Position numbers and translations under genes: made by a program
Shown: one piece after another, positions 6,976-12,353 of the stretch
Position numbering within the stretch: position 1 is the stretch's first letter
Layout of the letters: each line of letters begins with the position of its first letter
Assembly: GCA_036278935.1 (NCBI GenBank)
Contig: DASUKA010000110.1
Location: forward strand, 1 to 12,353
From: DASSNR01 sp036278935
Lineage (GTDB): Bacteria; Gemmatimonadota; Gemmatimonadetes; Gemmatimonadales; Gemmatimonadaceae
DNA: 12,353 nucleotides
Reading direction: 5' to 3'
Notes under the pieces: model-generated
Databases searched by the model: none
What the model was told of the DNA's origin: nothing
What the model saw: only the letters and a program-made list of their open reading frames with translations

Positions 6976-7452
6976 ATGAGTACTCTGACCATCACCGTCA
7001 ACGGCCGCCGCCATACGGTCGATGTCGCTCCCGACACCCCGCTGCTCTGGGTGCTGCGGGACACCCTGAACATGACCGGCACCAAGTTCGGGTGCGGCAT
7101 GGCGCTCTGCGGCGCCTGCACCGTGCACCTGGGCGGAACGCCGGTGCGCTCCTGCTCCACGCCGGTCTCCGCCGCCGTGCATCAGCCGGTGACGACCATC
7201 GAGGCGCTGGCCGGCCAGGAGATCGGCCAACGGTTGCAGCAGGCGTGGATCGAGGAGGAGGTGCCGCAGTGCGGCTACTGCCAGTCCGGGCAGCTCATGT
7301 CCGCCGCTGCTCTGCTGGCCAATCACCCCAAGCCGACGGATGCGGACATCGATGCGGCGATGTCCGGCAACATCTGCCGGTGCGGCACCTATCAGCGGAT
7401 GCGCCGCGCCATCCACCGCGCGGCTGAAACGGAGGTGTCTCATGGGCGCTAG
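6976..7452 (+). CDS. iorA: [2Fe-2S] subunit of IorAB-type molybdenum hydroxylase
   Basis: This 158-residue protein is the small electron-transfer subunit of a xanthine-oxidase-family enzyme. Residues 1-75 are a plant-type ferredoxin domain binding one [2Fe-2S] cluster through C40, C45, C48 and C60 (GCGMALCGACTVHL). Residues 76-155 are the helical second [2Fe-2S] domain with C99 and C102 (QCGYCQSGQ) and C134 and C136 (ICRCGTYQRMRRAI). All eight ligands are present and the length is normal for isoquinoline 1-oxidoreductase alpha-type subunits. It has no export signal of its own. Its 3' end overlaps the large-subunit gene by 11 nt, so the two are translationally coupled. It likely passes electrons from the Mo site to an unidentified acceptor. 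The symbol follows the two-subunit IorAB architecture; the true substrate is unknown. Confidence 0.93.
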   Translation: MSTLTITVNGRRHTVDVAPDTPLLWVLRDTLNMTGTKFGCGMALCGACTVHLGGTPVRSCSTPVSAAVHQPVTTIEALAGQEIGQRLQQAWIEEEVPQCGYCQSGQLMSAAALLANHPKPTDADIDAAMSGNICRCGTYQRMRRAIHRAAETEVSHGR

Positions 7453-9637
7453 CTCGCAGCTCTCGCGGCGCGACTTCCTGAAGACGGGCGCCACGATCGG
7501 CGCCGGCCTCACGATCGCTTTCTATCTGCCGTCGCGGCTCACCGCGCTCGCGTTTGGCGAGACGCCCAGCGACGCCGGGGTCTTTGCCCCCAACGGATGG
7601 GTCCATATCGGCACGGACGGCGTGGTCACCCTCACGGTGGACAAGTCGGAGATGGGGCAGGGTGTGAATACCGCCCTCCCGATGCTCATTGCCGAAGAGC
7701 TGGACGTGGACTTCGACAACGTGCGCGCGGGTGCTACCCCGGTGAACCCCGCCGGCTGGGCGCGGCGGATGGGGACGGGCGGGAGCAGCAGCGTGCGCGG
7801 CTCGTACGACATGCTCCGGAAGGTGGGCGCGACGGCTCGTGCCATGCTCGTGGCCGCGGCGGCACAGCAATGGGGCGTGGATGCCTCCGGCTGCCGCACC
7901 GAGCATGGCGCGGTGATCCACACCGCAACCAAGCGTACGCTCGCGTACGGGCAGCTCGCCCAGCGCGCAGCCACACTCCCCGTTCCCTCCGATCCGCCCC
8001 TCAAGGATCCGAAAGATTTCCGGCTGCTCGGCACCCCGGTGCCGCGTACCGACACGCCGCTCAAGGTGAACGGGACGGCTCAGTTCGGCATCGACACTCG
8101 CCGCCCGGGGATGCTGTATGCCTCCATCGAGCGCTCGCCCGCCTTTGGCGGCACGGTGAAGCACGTGGATGACTCGCGCGCGAAGGGGATGCCGGGCGTA
8201 CGGCGCGTGGTGACCATCGGCCAGACGCCGGACGAGCGGAAGGTGGGCCGCACGCAGAACGGGGTGGCGGTAGTGGCGGACCACTACTGGCAGGCGTACA
8301 CCGCCCGCCGCGCATTGCACGTGGAGTGGAACCCCGGCCCCAACGGCTCGCTTGACAGCGCAGGCATCCACGCACAACTGGCCGAGCTCGCGGAGAAGCC
8401 GGGAGTGCAGGCGCGCAAGGAAGGTGACGCGGAGGCCGCGATGACCGGGGCCGCCCGCACGGTGAAGGCGGTGTACGAGGTGCCGTATCTGGCGCACGCC
8501 ACCATGGAGCCCATGAACTGTACCGCGGACGTGCGGCCCGACGGCTGCGACGTGTGGGCGCCGACGCAGGGGCAGTCGGGCACACAGCGCGCGGCGGCGG
8601 CCATCACCGGGCTCCCCGTCGAGAAGGTCCGCGTTCATACGACTTTTCTGGGTGGCGGCTTCGGGCGGCGCAGCGAGACGGACTTCGTCTCCGAGGCGGT
8701 GCGGCTCTCGAAGGAGTTGGGTGCGCCCGTGCAGGTGATCTTCTCGCGCGAGGACGACGTTCGCTACGACTTCTATCGCCCCACCACGTACAACCGCTTT
8801 GCCGCCGCGCTGGACGCCGGCGGAAATCCGGTGGCGTGGACGCACCGGATCGTGGGACCATCCATTGCCGTCTCCAAGGGGCGCCACCCGCGCAACGGGA
8901 TCGATGGCTCGCTGGTGGAAGGGGCGGCCAACGTCCCCTACGGCATCCCGAACATCCTGGTGGAGCAGACCATCGCCGACCTTCCCATCCCGCTCGGCTA
9001 CTGGCGCTCGGTGGGGAACTCACACAACTCCTTCGTCACCGAGGCGTTCTTCGACGAGATGGCGCACGCGGCGGGGAAGGACCCCTACGAGCTGCGCCGG
9101 GCGTTGCTGCGCGACCAACCGCGCCACCTCCGGGTGCTCGACCTGGCGGCGGAGAAGGCCGGATGGGGCAAACGGCTCCCTGAGGGACGCTCGCGTGGGA
9201 TCGCGGTGGCGGAGGCGTTCGGCTCATACGTGGCGGAGGTGGCCGAGATCTCGCTGGCGCGCGATGGAAAGCCGACGGTGCACCGCGTCGTATGCGCGGT
9301 GGACTGCGGCCCCATCGTCAACCCGAATACTATCGAAGCGCAGATGGCCGGCGGGATCGTGTACGGGTTGAGCGCGGCGCTGTACGGCGAGATCACGATC
9401 GACCACGGCGGCGTGCGGCAGGGCAACTTCGACGGGTATCCCGTGGTCCGCATGAACGAGATGCCCGCGGTGGAGGTGCACATCGTCCGCAGCACGGACA
9501 AGCAGGGGGGGATCGGCGAGCCGGGCGTGCCGCCCATCGCGCCCGCCGTCACCAACGCGATCCTCGCCGCCACCGGCACGCCGGTGCGGCAGCTCCCCAT
9601 CATCCAGAACGGCAAGTCGCGCGTAGCGATGGGGTAG
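7442..9637 (+). CDS. iorB: Molybdopterin subunit of IorAB-type hydroxylase, Tat-exported
   Basis: The product is 731 residues. The ATG at 7442 is preceded by GGAGG at 7431-7435 with a 6-nt spacer and opens with a twin-arginine signal (SRRDFLK, residues 8-14, then a hydrophobic stretch to about 37), so the enzyme probably acts in the periplasm. The rest is the aldehyde/xanthine dehydrogenase molybdopterin-binding fold of isoquinoline 1-oxidoreductase beta type: MGQGVNTALP (71-80), GTPVPRTDTPLKVNGTAQFG (197-216), HATMEPMNCTA (352-362), GGGFGRR cofactor loop (404-410), GYWRSVGNSHNSF (519-531), and C-terminal GGIGEPGVPP with the expected catalytic Glu693. The family hydroxylates N-heterocycles or aldehydes using water. 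No FAD subunit, cytochrome c or XdhC-type maturation gene is nearby, so electrons likely go to a separate periplasmic or membrane carrier. The substrate cannot be read from the sequence. Confidence 0.94.
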   Translation: MGASSQLSRRDFLKTGATIGAGLTIAFYLPSRLTALAFGETPSDAGVFAPNGWVHIGTDGVVTLTVDKSEMGQGVNTALPMLIAEELDVDFDNVRAGATPVNPAGWARRMGTGGSSSVRGSYDMLRKVGATARAMLVAAAAQQWGVDASGCRTEHGAVIHTATKRTLAYGQLAQRAATLPVPSDPPLKDPKDFRLLGTPVPRTDTPLKVNGTAQFGIDTRRPGMLYASIERSPAFGGTVKHVDDSRAKGMPGVRRVVTIGQTPDERKVGRTQNGVAVVADHYWQAYTARRALHVEWNPGPNGSLDSAGIHAQLAELAEKPGVQARKEGDAEAAMTGAARTVKAVYEVPYLAHATMEPMNCTADVRPDGCDVWAPTQGQSGTQRAAAAITGLPVEKVRVHTTFLGGGFGRRSETDFVSEAVRLSKELGAPVQVIFSREDDVRYDFYRPTTYNRFAAALDAGGNPVAWTHRIVGPSIAVSKGRHPRNGIDGSLVEGAANVPYGIPNILVEQTIADLPIPLGYWRSVGNSHNSFVTEAFFDEMAHAAGKDPYELRRALLRDQPRHLRVLDLAAEKAGWGKRLPEGRSRGIAVAEAFGSYVAEVAEISLARDGKPTVHRVVCAVDCGPIVNPNTIEAQMAGGIVYGLSAALYGEITIDHGGVRQGNFDGYPVVRMNEMPAVEVHIVRSTDKQGGIGEPGVPPIAPAVTNAILAATGTPVRQLPIIQNGKSRVAMG

Positions 9638-9670
9638 CGGGCGGAGGCGAAGACGAACGACGAAGGCAGC

Positions 9671-9782
9671 TATGAGTTATGAGTTATGAGCAGTGGGGGT
9701 CAAGGCGTGCATGGTGAGGCCTCACGGTTCAATACCTGACCTGCGCCCGCCTGCTCACAACTCATAACTCGCAACTCATAAC
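9671..9782. repeat. Inverted arrays of a CTCATAA heptamer
   Basis: The left part (9671-9690) is a tandem ATGAGTT heptamer array. The right part (9754-9782) holds four heptamers on the opposite strand: CTCACAA, CTCATAA, CTCGCAA, CTCATAA. Including the flanking CAG/CTG, the 21-nt stretch ending at 9693 matches the reverse complement of 9751-9771 at 19 of 21 positions, so the arms can pair across about 57 nt. A perfect 12-bp palindrome GTGAGGCCTCAC (9714-9725) lies in the loop. The arrangement looks like a small intergenic repeat element; no transposase or target duplication is seen. Confidence 0.65.
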
Positions 9783-9788
9783 CGCTTT

Positions 9789-9839
9789 TCTCTGCGTCTC
9801 TGGGGTGCACCGGCGTGGTGCACCCCAGAGACGCAGAGA
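9789..9839. terminator. Perfect 23-bp hairpin between convergent iorB-like and ybjQ-like genes
   Basis: Arms 9789-9811 and 9817-9839 are exact reverse complements over 23 nt with the 5-nt loop GGCGT. The core is TCTGGGGTGCACC. The right arm also overlaps a 12-bp palindrome CAGAGATCTCTG (9834-9845). It ends 9 nt before the ybjQ-like stop (minus strand) and lies about 150 nt past the iorB-like stop. It is plausible as a bidirectional terminator, but the pyrimidine tail on the plus strand (TCTCTGTCTCT) is only moderately T-rich. Confidence 0.6.
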
Positions 9840-9848
9840 TCTCTGTCT

Positions 9849-10193
9849 CTATTCGCGCGTGACGACGACCGCGGTGCCGTAGCAGAGCACCTCGGTCACC
9901 CCTTTCATGATCTCGGTGGCGTCGTATTGGATGGCCACTACCGCGTTGGCGCCCAGCGACTGGGCGTGCGCCAGCATCAGGTCGAAGGCCTCGCCGCGCG
10001 TGCGTTCGCAGAGGTCGGTGAGGATGGTGATGTTCCCGCCCACGATCGTCTGCAGCGCTGCCCCCAGGCTCCCGACCACCGATCGCGAGCGCACGATGAT
10101 GCCGCGCACCACGCCCAGCGTCTGCGTGGCGCGGTAGCCATCGATCGAGAGCGCGGTGGTGGTCATGGCGGGGTCAATCGAATCCTGTCGCAT
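9849..10193 (-). CDS. YbjQ/UPF0145 family protein (putative heavy-metal-binding domain)
   Basis: This 114-residue protein matches the small YbjQ (UPF0145) family, whose members are about 100-110 residues, assemble into ring-like oligomers and have no settled function despite the 'heavy-metal-binding' label. Family features are GYRATQTLGVVRGIIVRSRS near the N-terminus, then IVGG, a central helix with HAQSLGANAVVAIQYD (residues about 76-91, the conserved ALGADAVVGI-like element), and a closing GTAVVV strand. No Cys/His metal cluster is obvious beyond C62 and C104. The start at 10193 has GAGGG 4 nt upstream; the in-frame ATG at 10166 would give 105 residues, nearer the family norm, but lacks a ribosome site. 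It is monocistronic: convergent with the iorB-like gene and divergent from the ABC transporter gene. Confidence 0.88.
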   Translation of the reverse strand: MRQDSIDPAMTTTALSIDGYRATQTLGVVRGIIVRSRSVVGSLGAALQTIVGGNITILTDLCERTRGEAFDLMLAHAQSLGANAVVAIQYDATEIMKGVTEVLCYGTAVVVTRE

Positions 10194-10500
10194 AGGTCCC
10201 TCGTTGAGGAATGGAGGTGCGAAGAGCTGCCGCCGAGTGCCGCGTGGACGATGATAGCGCCGGCCGGGCGGGAGCGCGACTCCGCCAGGGCGCGGCCTTC
10301 CCCTTTGGCGCGCAGCGGTGCCGGGTAATCCCTCACGTGCCCCCGGATGTTGCGATGCGGGTCACTTGTCGTCTTGACGGGAACGACTAGTTTCCTCGGC
10401 TATTTCCAGGGGGTGCCGTGGCGTCCGACGCGCTCGGACCGCAGCGCACTCCCCACTGCCGGCGGCGCTGCCGGCCCTGTCGAATGTCTCGCGGCTCGCG
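10194..10500. other. Divergent intergenic region between ybjQ-like and ABC transporter genes
   Basis: About 300 bp without a supportable gene. A TTGACG (10374-10379) could be a -35 element for the ABC gene, but the sequence 17-18 nt later (GGCTAT, 10398-10403) is a poor -10, so I rate it weak. The frame of the transporter stays open upstream of 10501 to a stop at 10375-10377 but contains no ATG, GTG or TTG, which fixes 10501 as the first possible start. No clear hairpin or RNA gene is seen. Confidence 0.45.
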
Positions 10501-12330
10501 ATGTCTGCTCCCGCCACTGTTTCCGCTCCCATACCATTCCGTACGCTCGTGCGCCGTGCCAGCACCTTTGTGCTGCCGCACCGCACGGCCATCACGATCG
10601 TCCTGCTGGCCGCCCTCGTGGGCGCCGCGCTGAACGCCGTGCAGCCCCTGTTCATGAAGGGGATCATCGACGCGCTTGCCACCCCCGGTCACACGCACAC
10701 GCTCTGGAGCGCGGTGCTGGGGCTGCTCGTGGTGGAGGCGTTCCGCACGCTCATCACCGGCTGGACGACCGTCCGCTCGTGGGTCATCAAGAACGCCGTG
10801 GACTACGAGCTCCGCACGCGGCTGGTGGAGAAGCTCGGTGCGCTGCCGCTGGCCTATCACCAGCGGGGATCGGTGGGCGGTCTCATGAGCACGATGAATG
10901 AGAGCGTCGGCCGGTACATCGACGCGTTCAGGGAGCTGGCCTTCACCTTCCTGCCCACCTGCTTCTACCTCGTGCTGTCGTTGGCGGCCATGATCCGGCT
11001 GGACTGGCGGCTCACGATCACGACGGTCGTCTTCCTGCCGCTGCCGATCCTGATCTGGGCGCGCACCGCGCGCGTGCAGACCGATCGGGAGCGTCGCCTC
11101 CTGACGCACTGGGCCAGACTGTACGGTCGGCTGAACGAAGTGCTCGAGGGGATCCAGACGGTGAAGAGCTTTGCCATGGAGCGCTCGGAGACGCTCCGCT
11201 TTCTGCGTGGCCAGCGCGCGGGTAAGCGCATCGTGCAGCGCGGCGTGCGCGATGATGCTACGACCAACGCGGCGCAGAACTTCGTGATCCTCGGCGCCCG
11301 GCTGTCCACCGTGGCGGTGGGCGCCTATCTCGTGACCACGCAGCAGATCACGCTCGGCACGCTCGTCGCCTTCCTCGGCTACACGACCGGGCTGTTCACC
11401 CCGATGCAGAATCTCACCGAGCTCTACAAGAAGGTGCGGTTGGGCGCCGTGTCGACGGAAGCGATCCTGGGCATCCTCGACGAGCCCGAGGCGCTGGCCG
11501 ACCGTCCAGGTGCGTTCCCGGCGCCGGAGCTGCGCGGCGCGGTCGCCTTCCGCCAGGTGACCTTCGGCTACCGGCCCGAGAGCCCGGTGCTGCATAGGGT
11601 ATCGCTGGACGTCGAGCCGGGCGAGTGGGTGGCGCTGGTGGGACCGTCGGGGAGCGGGAAGACCACGCTCACGCTGCTCTTGCAGCGGCTGTATGAGCCT
11701 TCGACGGGTGCTGTACTGGTTGATGGCGTGGACGTGCGGGACGTGACCGCGGCCTCGCTCCGTCGACAGATGGGCGTGGTGCCGCAGGATGTGCGGCTGT
11801 TCAGCGACACGATCCGCACCAACATCGCATATGGCCGCCCCGATGCCTCGCAGGCGCAGATCGAGGCGGCGGCGCGCGCCGCCAACGCGCACGACTTCAT
11901 CATGGCGCTCCCTGATGGCTACGACACCATGGTGGGCGAGCGCGGGGCCGGCCTGTCCGGCGGGCAGCGGCAGCGGGTGGCCATCGCCCGGGCGTTCCTG
12001 CTCGACCCGGCCATCCTGATCTTCGATGAGGCTACATCGGCGCTCGACACGGAGAGCGAACGGGCGATTCAGGACGCACTCCGCCGCCTGGCGCGCGACC
12101 GGACCACGATCGTGATCGCCCACCGGCTCTCGACGGTGCGCGACGCGAACCGGATCGTGATGTTCGAGGAGGGAGAGATCGTGGAGGTGGGGTGCCACGA
12201 CGCGCTCATGGCACGGGGCGGCGCCTATGCGCGGCTGGTCAACGCACAGGTGGGCGCCGTGGTGATGCCGGAACGGCCCCAGACACCGGCTTTCCTGAGC
12301 GTGGGTGCGTTGCTGAACGACGCCGCGTAG
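10501..12330 (+). CDS. ABC transporter half-molecule (TMD-NBD exporter type)
   Basis: This complete 609-residue protein has the MsbA/LmrA-like type IV exporter layout. An N-terminal transmembrane domain (about 25-320) has six helices, including stretches near 30-50, 70-90, 145-165, 170-187, 262-279 and 284-300, plus a coupling segment ending EGIQTVKSFAMER (216-228). The ATPase domain (about 345-580) has Walker A GPSGSGKTT (381-389), Q-loop Q429 (VPQD), X-loop VGERG (478-482), signature LSGGQRQRVAIARA (485-498), Walker B ILIFDE (505-510) with catalytic E510, D-loop SALD (513-516) and switch H541 (IAHRLSTV). All catalytic residues are intact. It should work as a homodimer in the inner membrane; no partner half-transporter is adjacent. 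The substrate (lipid, peptide or drug) cannot be predicted. The last 25 residues beyond the NBD are a short divergent tail. No strong Shine-Dalgarno precedes the ATG. Downstream sequence ends 23 nt after the stop. Confidence 0.93.
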   Translation: MSAPATVSAPIPFRTLVRRASTFVLPHRTAITIVLLAALVGAALNAVQPLFMKGIIDALATPGHTHTLWSAVLGLLVVEAFRTLITGWTTVRSWVIKNAVDYELRTRLVEKLGALPLAYHQRGSVGGLMSTMNESVGRYIDAFRELAFTFLPTCFYLVLSLAAMIRLDWRLTITTVVFLPLPILIWARTARVQTDRERRLLTHWARLYGRLNEVLEGIQTVKSFAMERSETLRFLRGQRAGKRIVQRGVRDDATTNAAQNFVILGARLSTVAVGAYLVTTQQITLGTLVAFLGYTTGLFTPMQNLTELYKKVRLGAVSTEAILGILDEPEALADRPGAFPAPELRGAVAFRQVTFGYRPESPVLHRVSLDVEPGEWVALVGPSGSGKTTLTLLLQRLYEPSTGAVLVDGVDVRDVTAASLRRQMGVVPQDVRLFSDTIRTNIAYGRPDASQAQIEAAARAANAHDFIMALPDGYDTMVGERGAGLSGGQRQRVAIARAFLLDPAILIFDEATSALDTESERAIQDALRRLARDRTTIVIAHRLSTVRDANRIVMFEEGEIVEVGCHDALMARGGAYARLVNAQVGAVVMPERPQTPAFLSVGALLNDAA

Positions 12331-12353
12331 GAGAGGCGGGGAGCCAGAGGGGG

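Noticed and set aside
7295..8887. 530-codon minus-strand frame opposite the Mo subunit gene
   Set aside because: It is Arg/His/Ala-rich and low in recognisable structure, and the opposite strand carries a well-conserved enzyme over the same bases.
10418..10633. GTG-initiated frame overlapping the start of the ABC gene, considered as an alternative N-terminus through a frameshift
   Set aside because: The frame is Arg/Cys/Pro-rich and unrelated to transporter N-termini, and the ATG at 10501 already gives a normal-length exporter.
10387..12198. 603-codon open frame on the minus strand, antisense to the ABC transporter gene
   Set aside because: It mirrors a gene with complete ABC motifs on the plus strand. 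Its product is Arg/His/Gln-rich without any domain, as expected from antisense frames in GC-rich DNA.

Overview
This is a very GC-rich bacterial window with seven protein-coding genes and no RNA genes, CRISPR array, insertion sequence or phage gene that I can recognise. The gene set fits a Gemmatimonadota-type chromosome: a large secreted Asp-box (BNR/VPS10-like) propeller protein, a secreted carboxypeptidase-regulatory-like/plug-type protein, a PhzF-like protein, an IorAB-type molybdenum hydroxylase with a Tat signal, and a YbjQ family protein. The taxonomic call is inference from gene style, because no marker gene is present.

Layout. (1) Positions 1-566, minus strand: the 5' part of a secreted protein with a carboxypeptidase-regulatory-like domain and the start of a TonB-plug-like segment. 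It runs off the left edge. (2) 631-4053, minus: a 1140-residue secreted multi-Asp-box propeller protein. A perfect 18-bp inverted repeat separates it from gene 1. (3) 4054-4557: a divergent intergenic region with a good sigma-54-type promoter match (4417-4433), followed by a strong stem-loop (4441-4485) and preceded by a GTTGCAAC dyad. (4) 4558-5820, plus: a six-TM GGDEF diguanylate cyclase with an intact inhibitory site. (5) 5842-6795, minus: a PhzF-like protein, convergent with the cyclase across a small hairpin. (6) 6976-7452 and 7442-9637, plus: an overlapping pair encoding the [2Fe-2S] and molybdopterin subunits of an isoquinoline 1-oxidoreductase-like enzyme. (7) 9638-9848: a gene-free stretch built of inverted heptamer repeats, a 12-bp palindrome and a perfect 23-bp hairpin. 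(8) 9849-10193, minus: a small YbjQ/UPF0145 protein. (9) 10501-12330, plus: a complete ABC half-transporter (TMD-NBD).

The genes do not form one pathway. The only clear functional operon is the IorAB-like pair. The two minus-strand secreted-protein genes at the left may be co-oriented by chance or may share a cell-surface role. I did not find a convincing undescribed multi-gene system. The least ordinary signals are non-coding: the sigma-54-like promoter plus leader hairpin in front of the diguanylate cyclase, and the repeat-dense spacer between the molybdenum enzyme and ybjQ.
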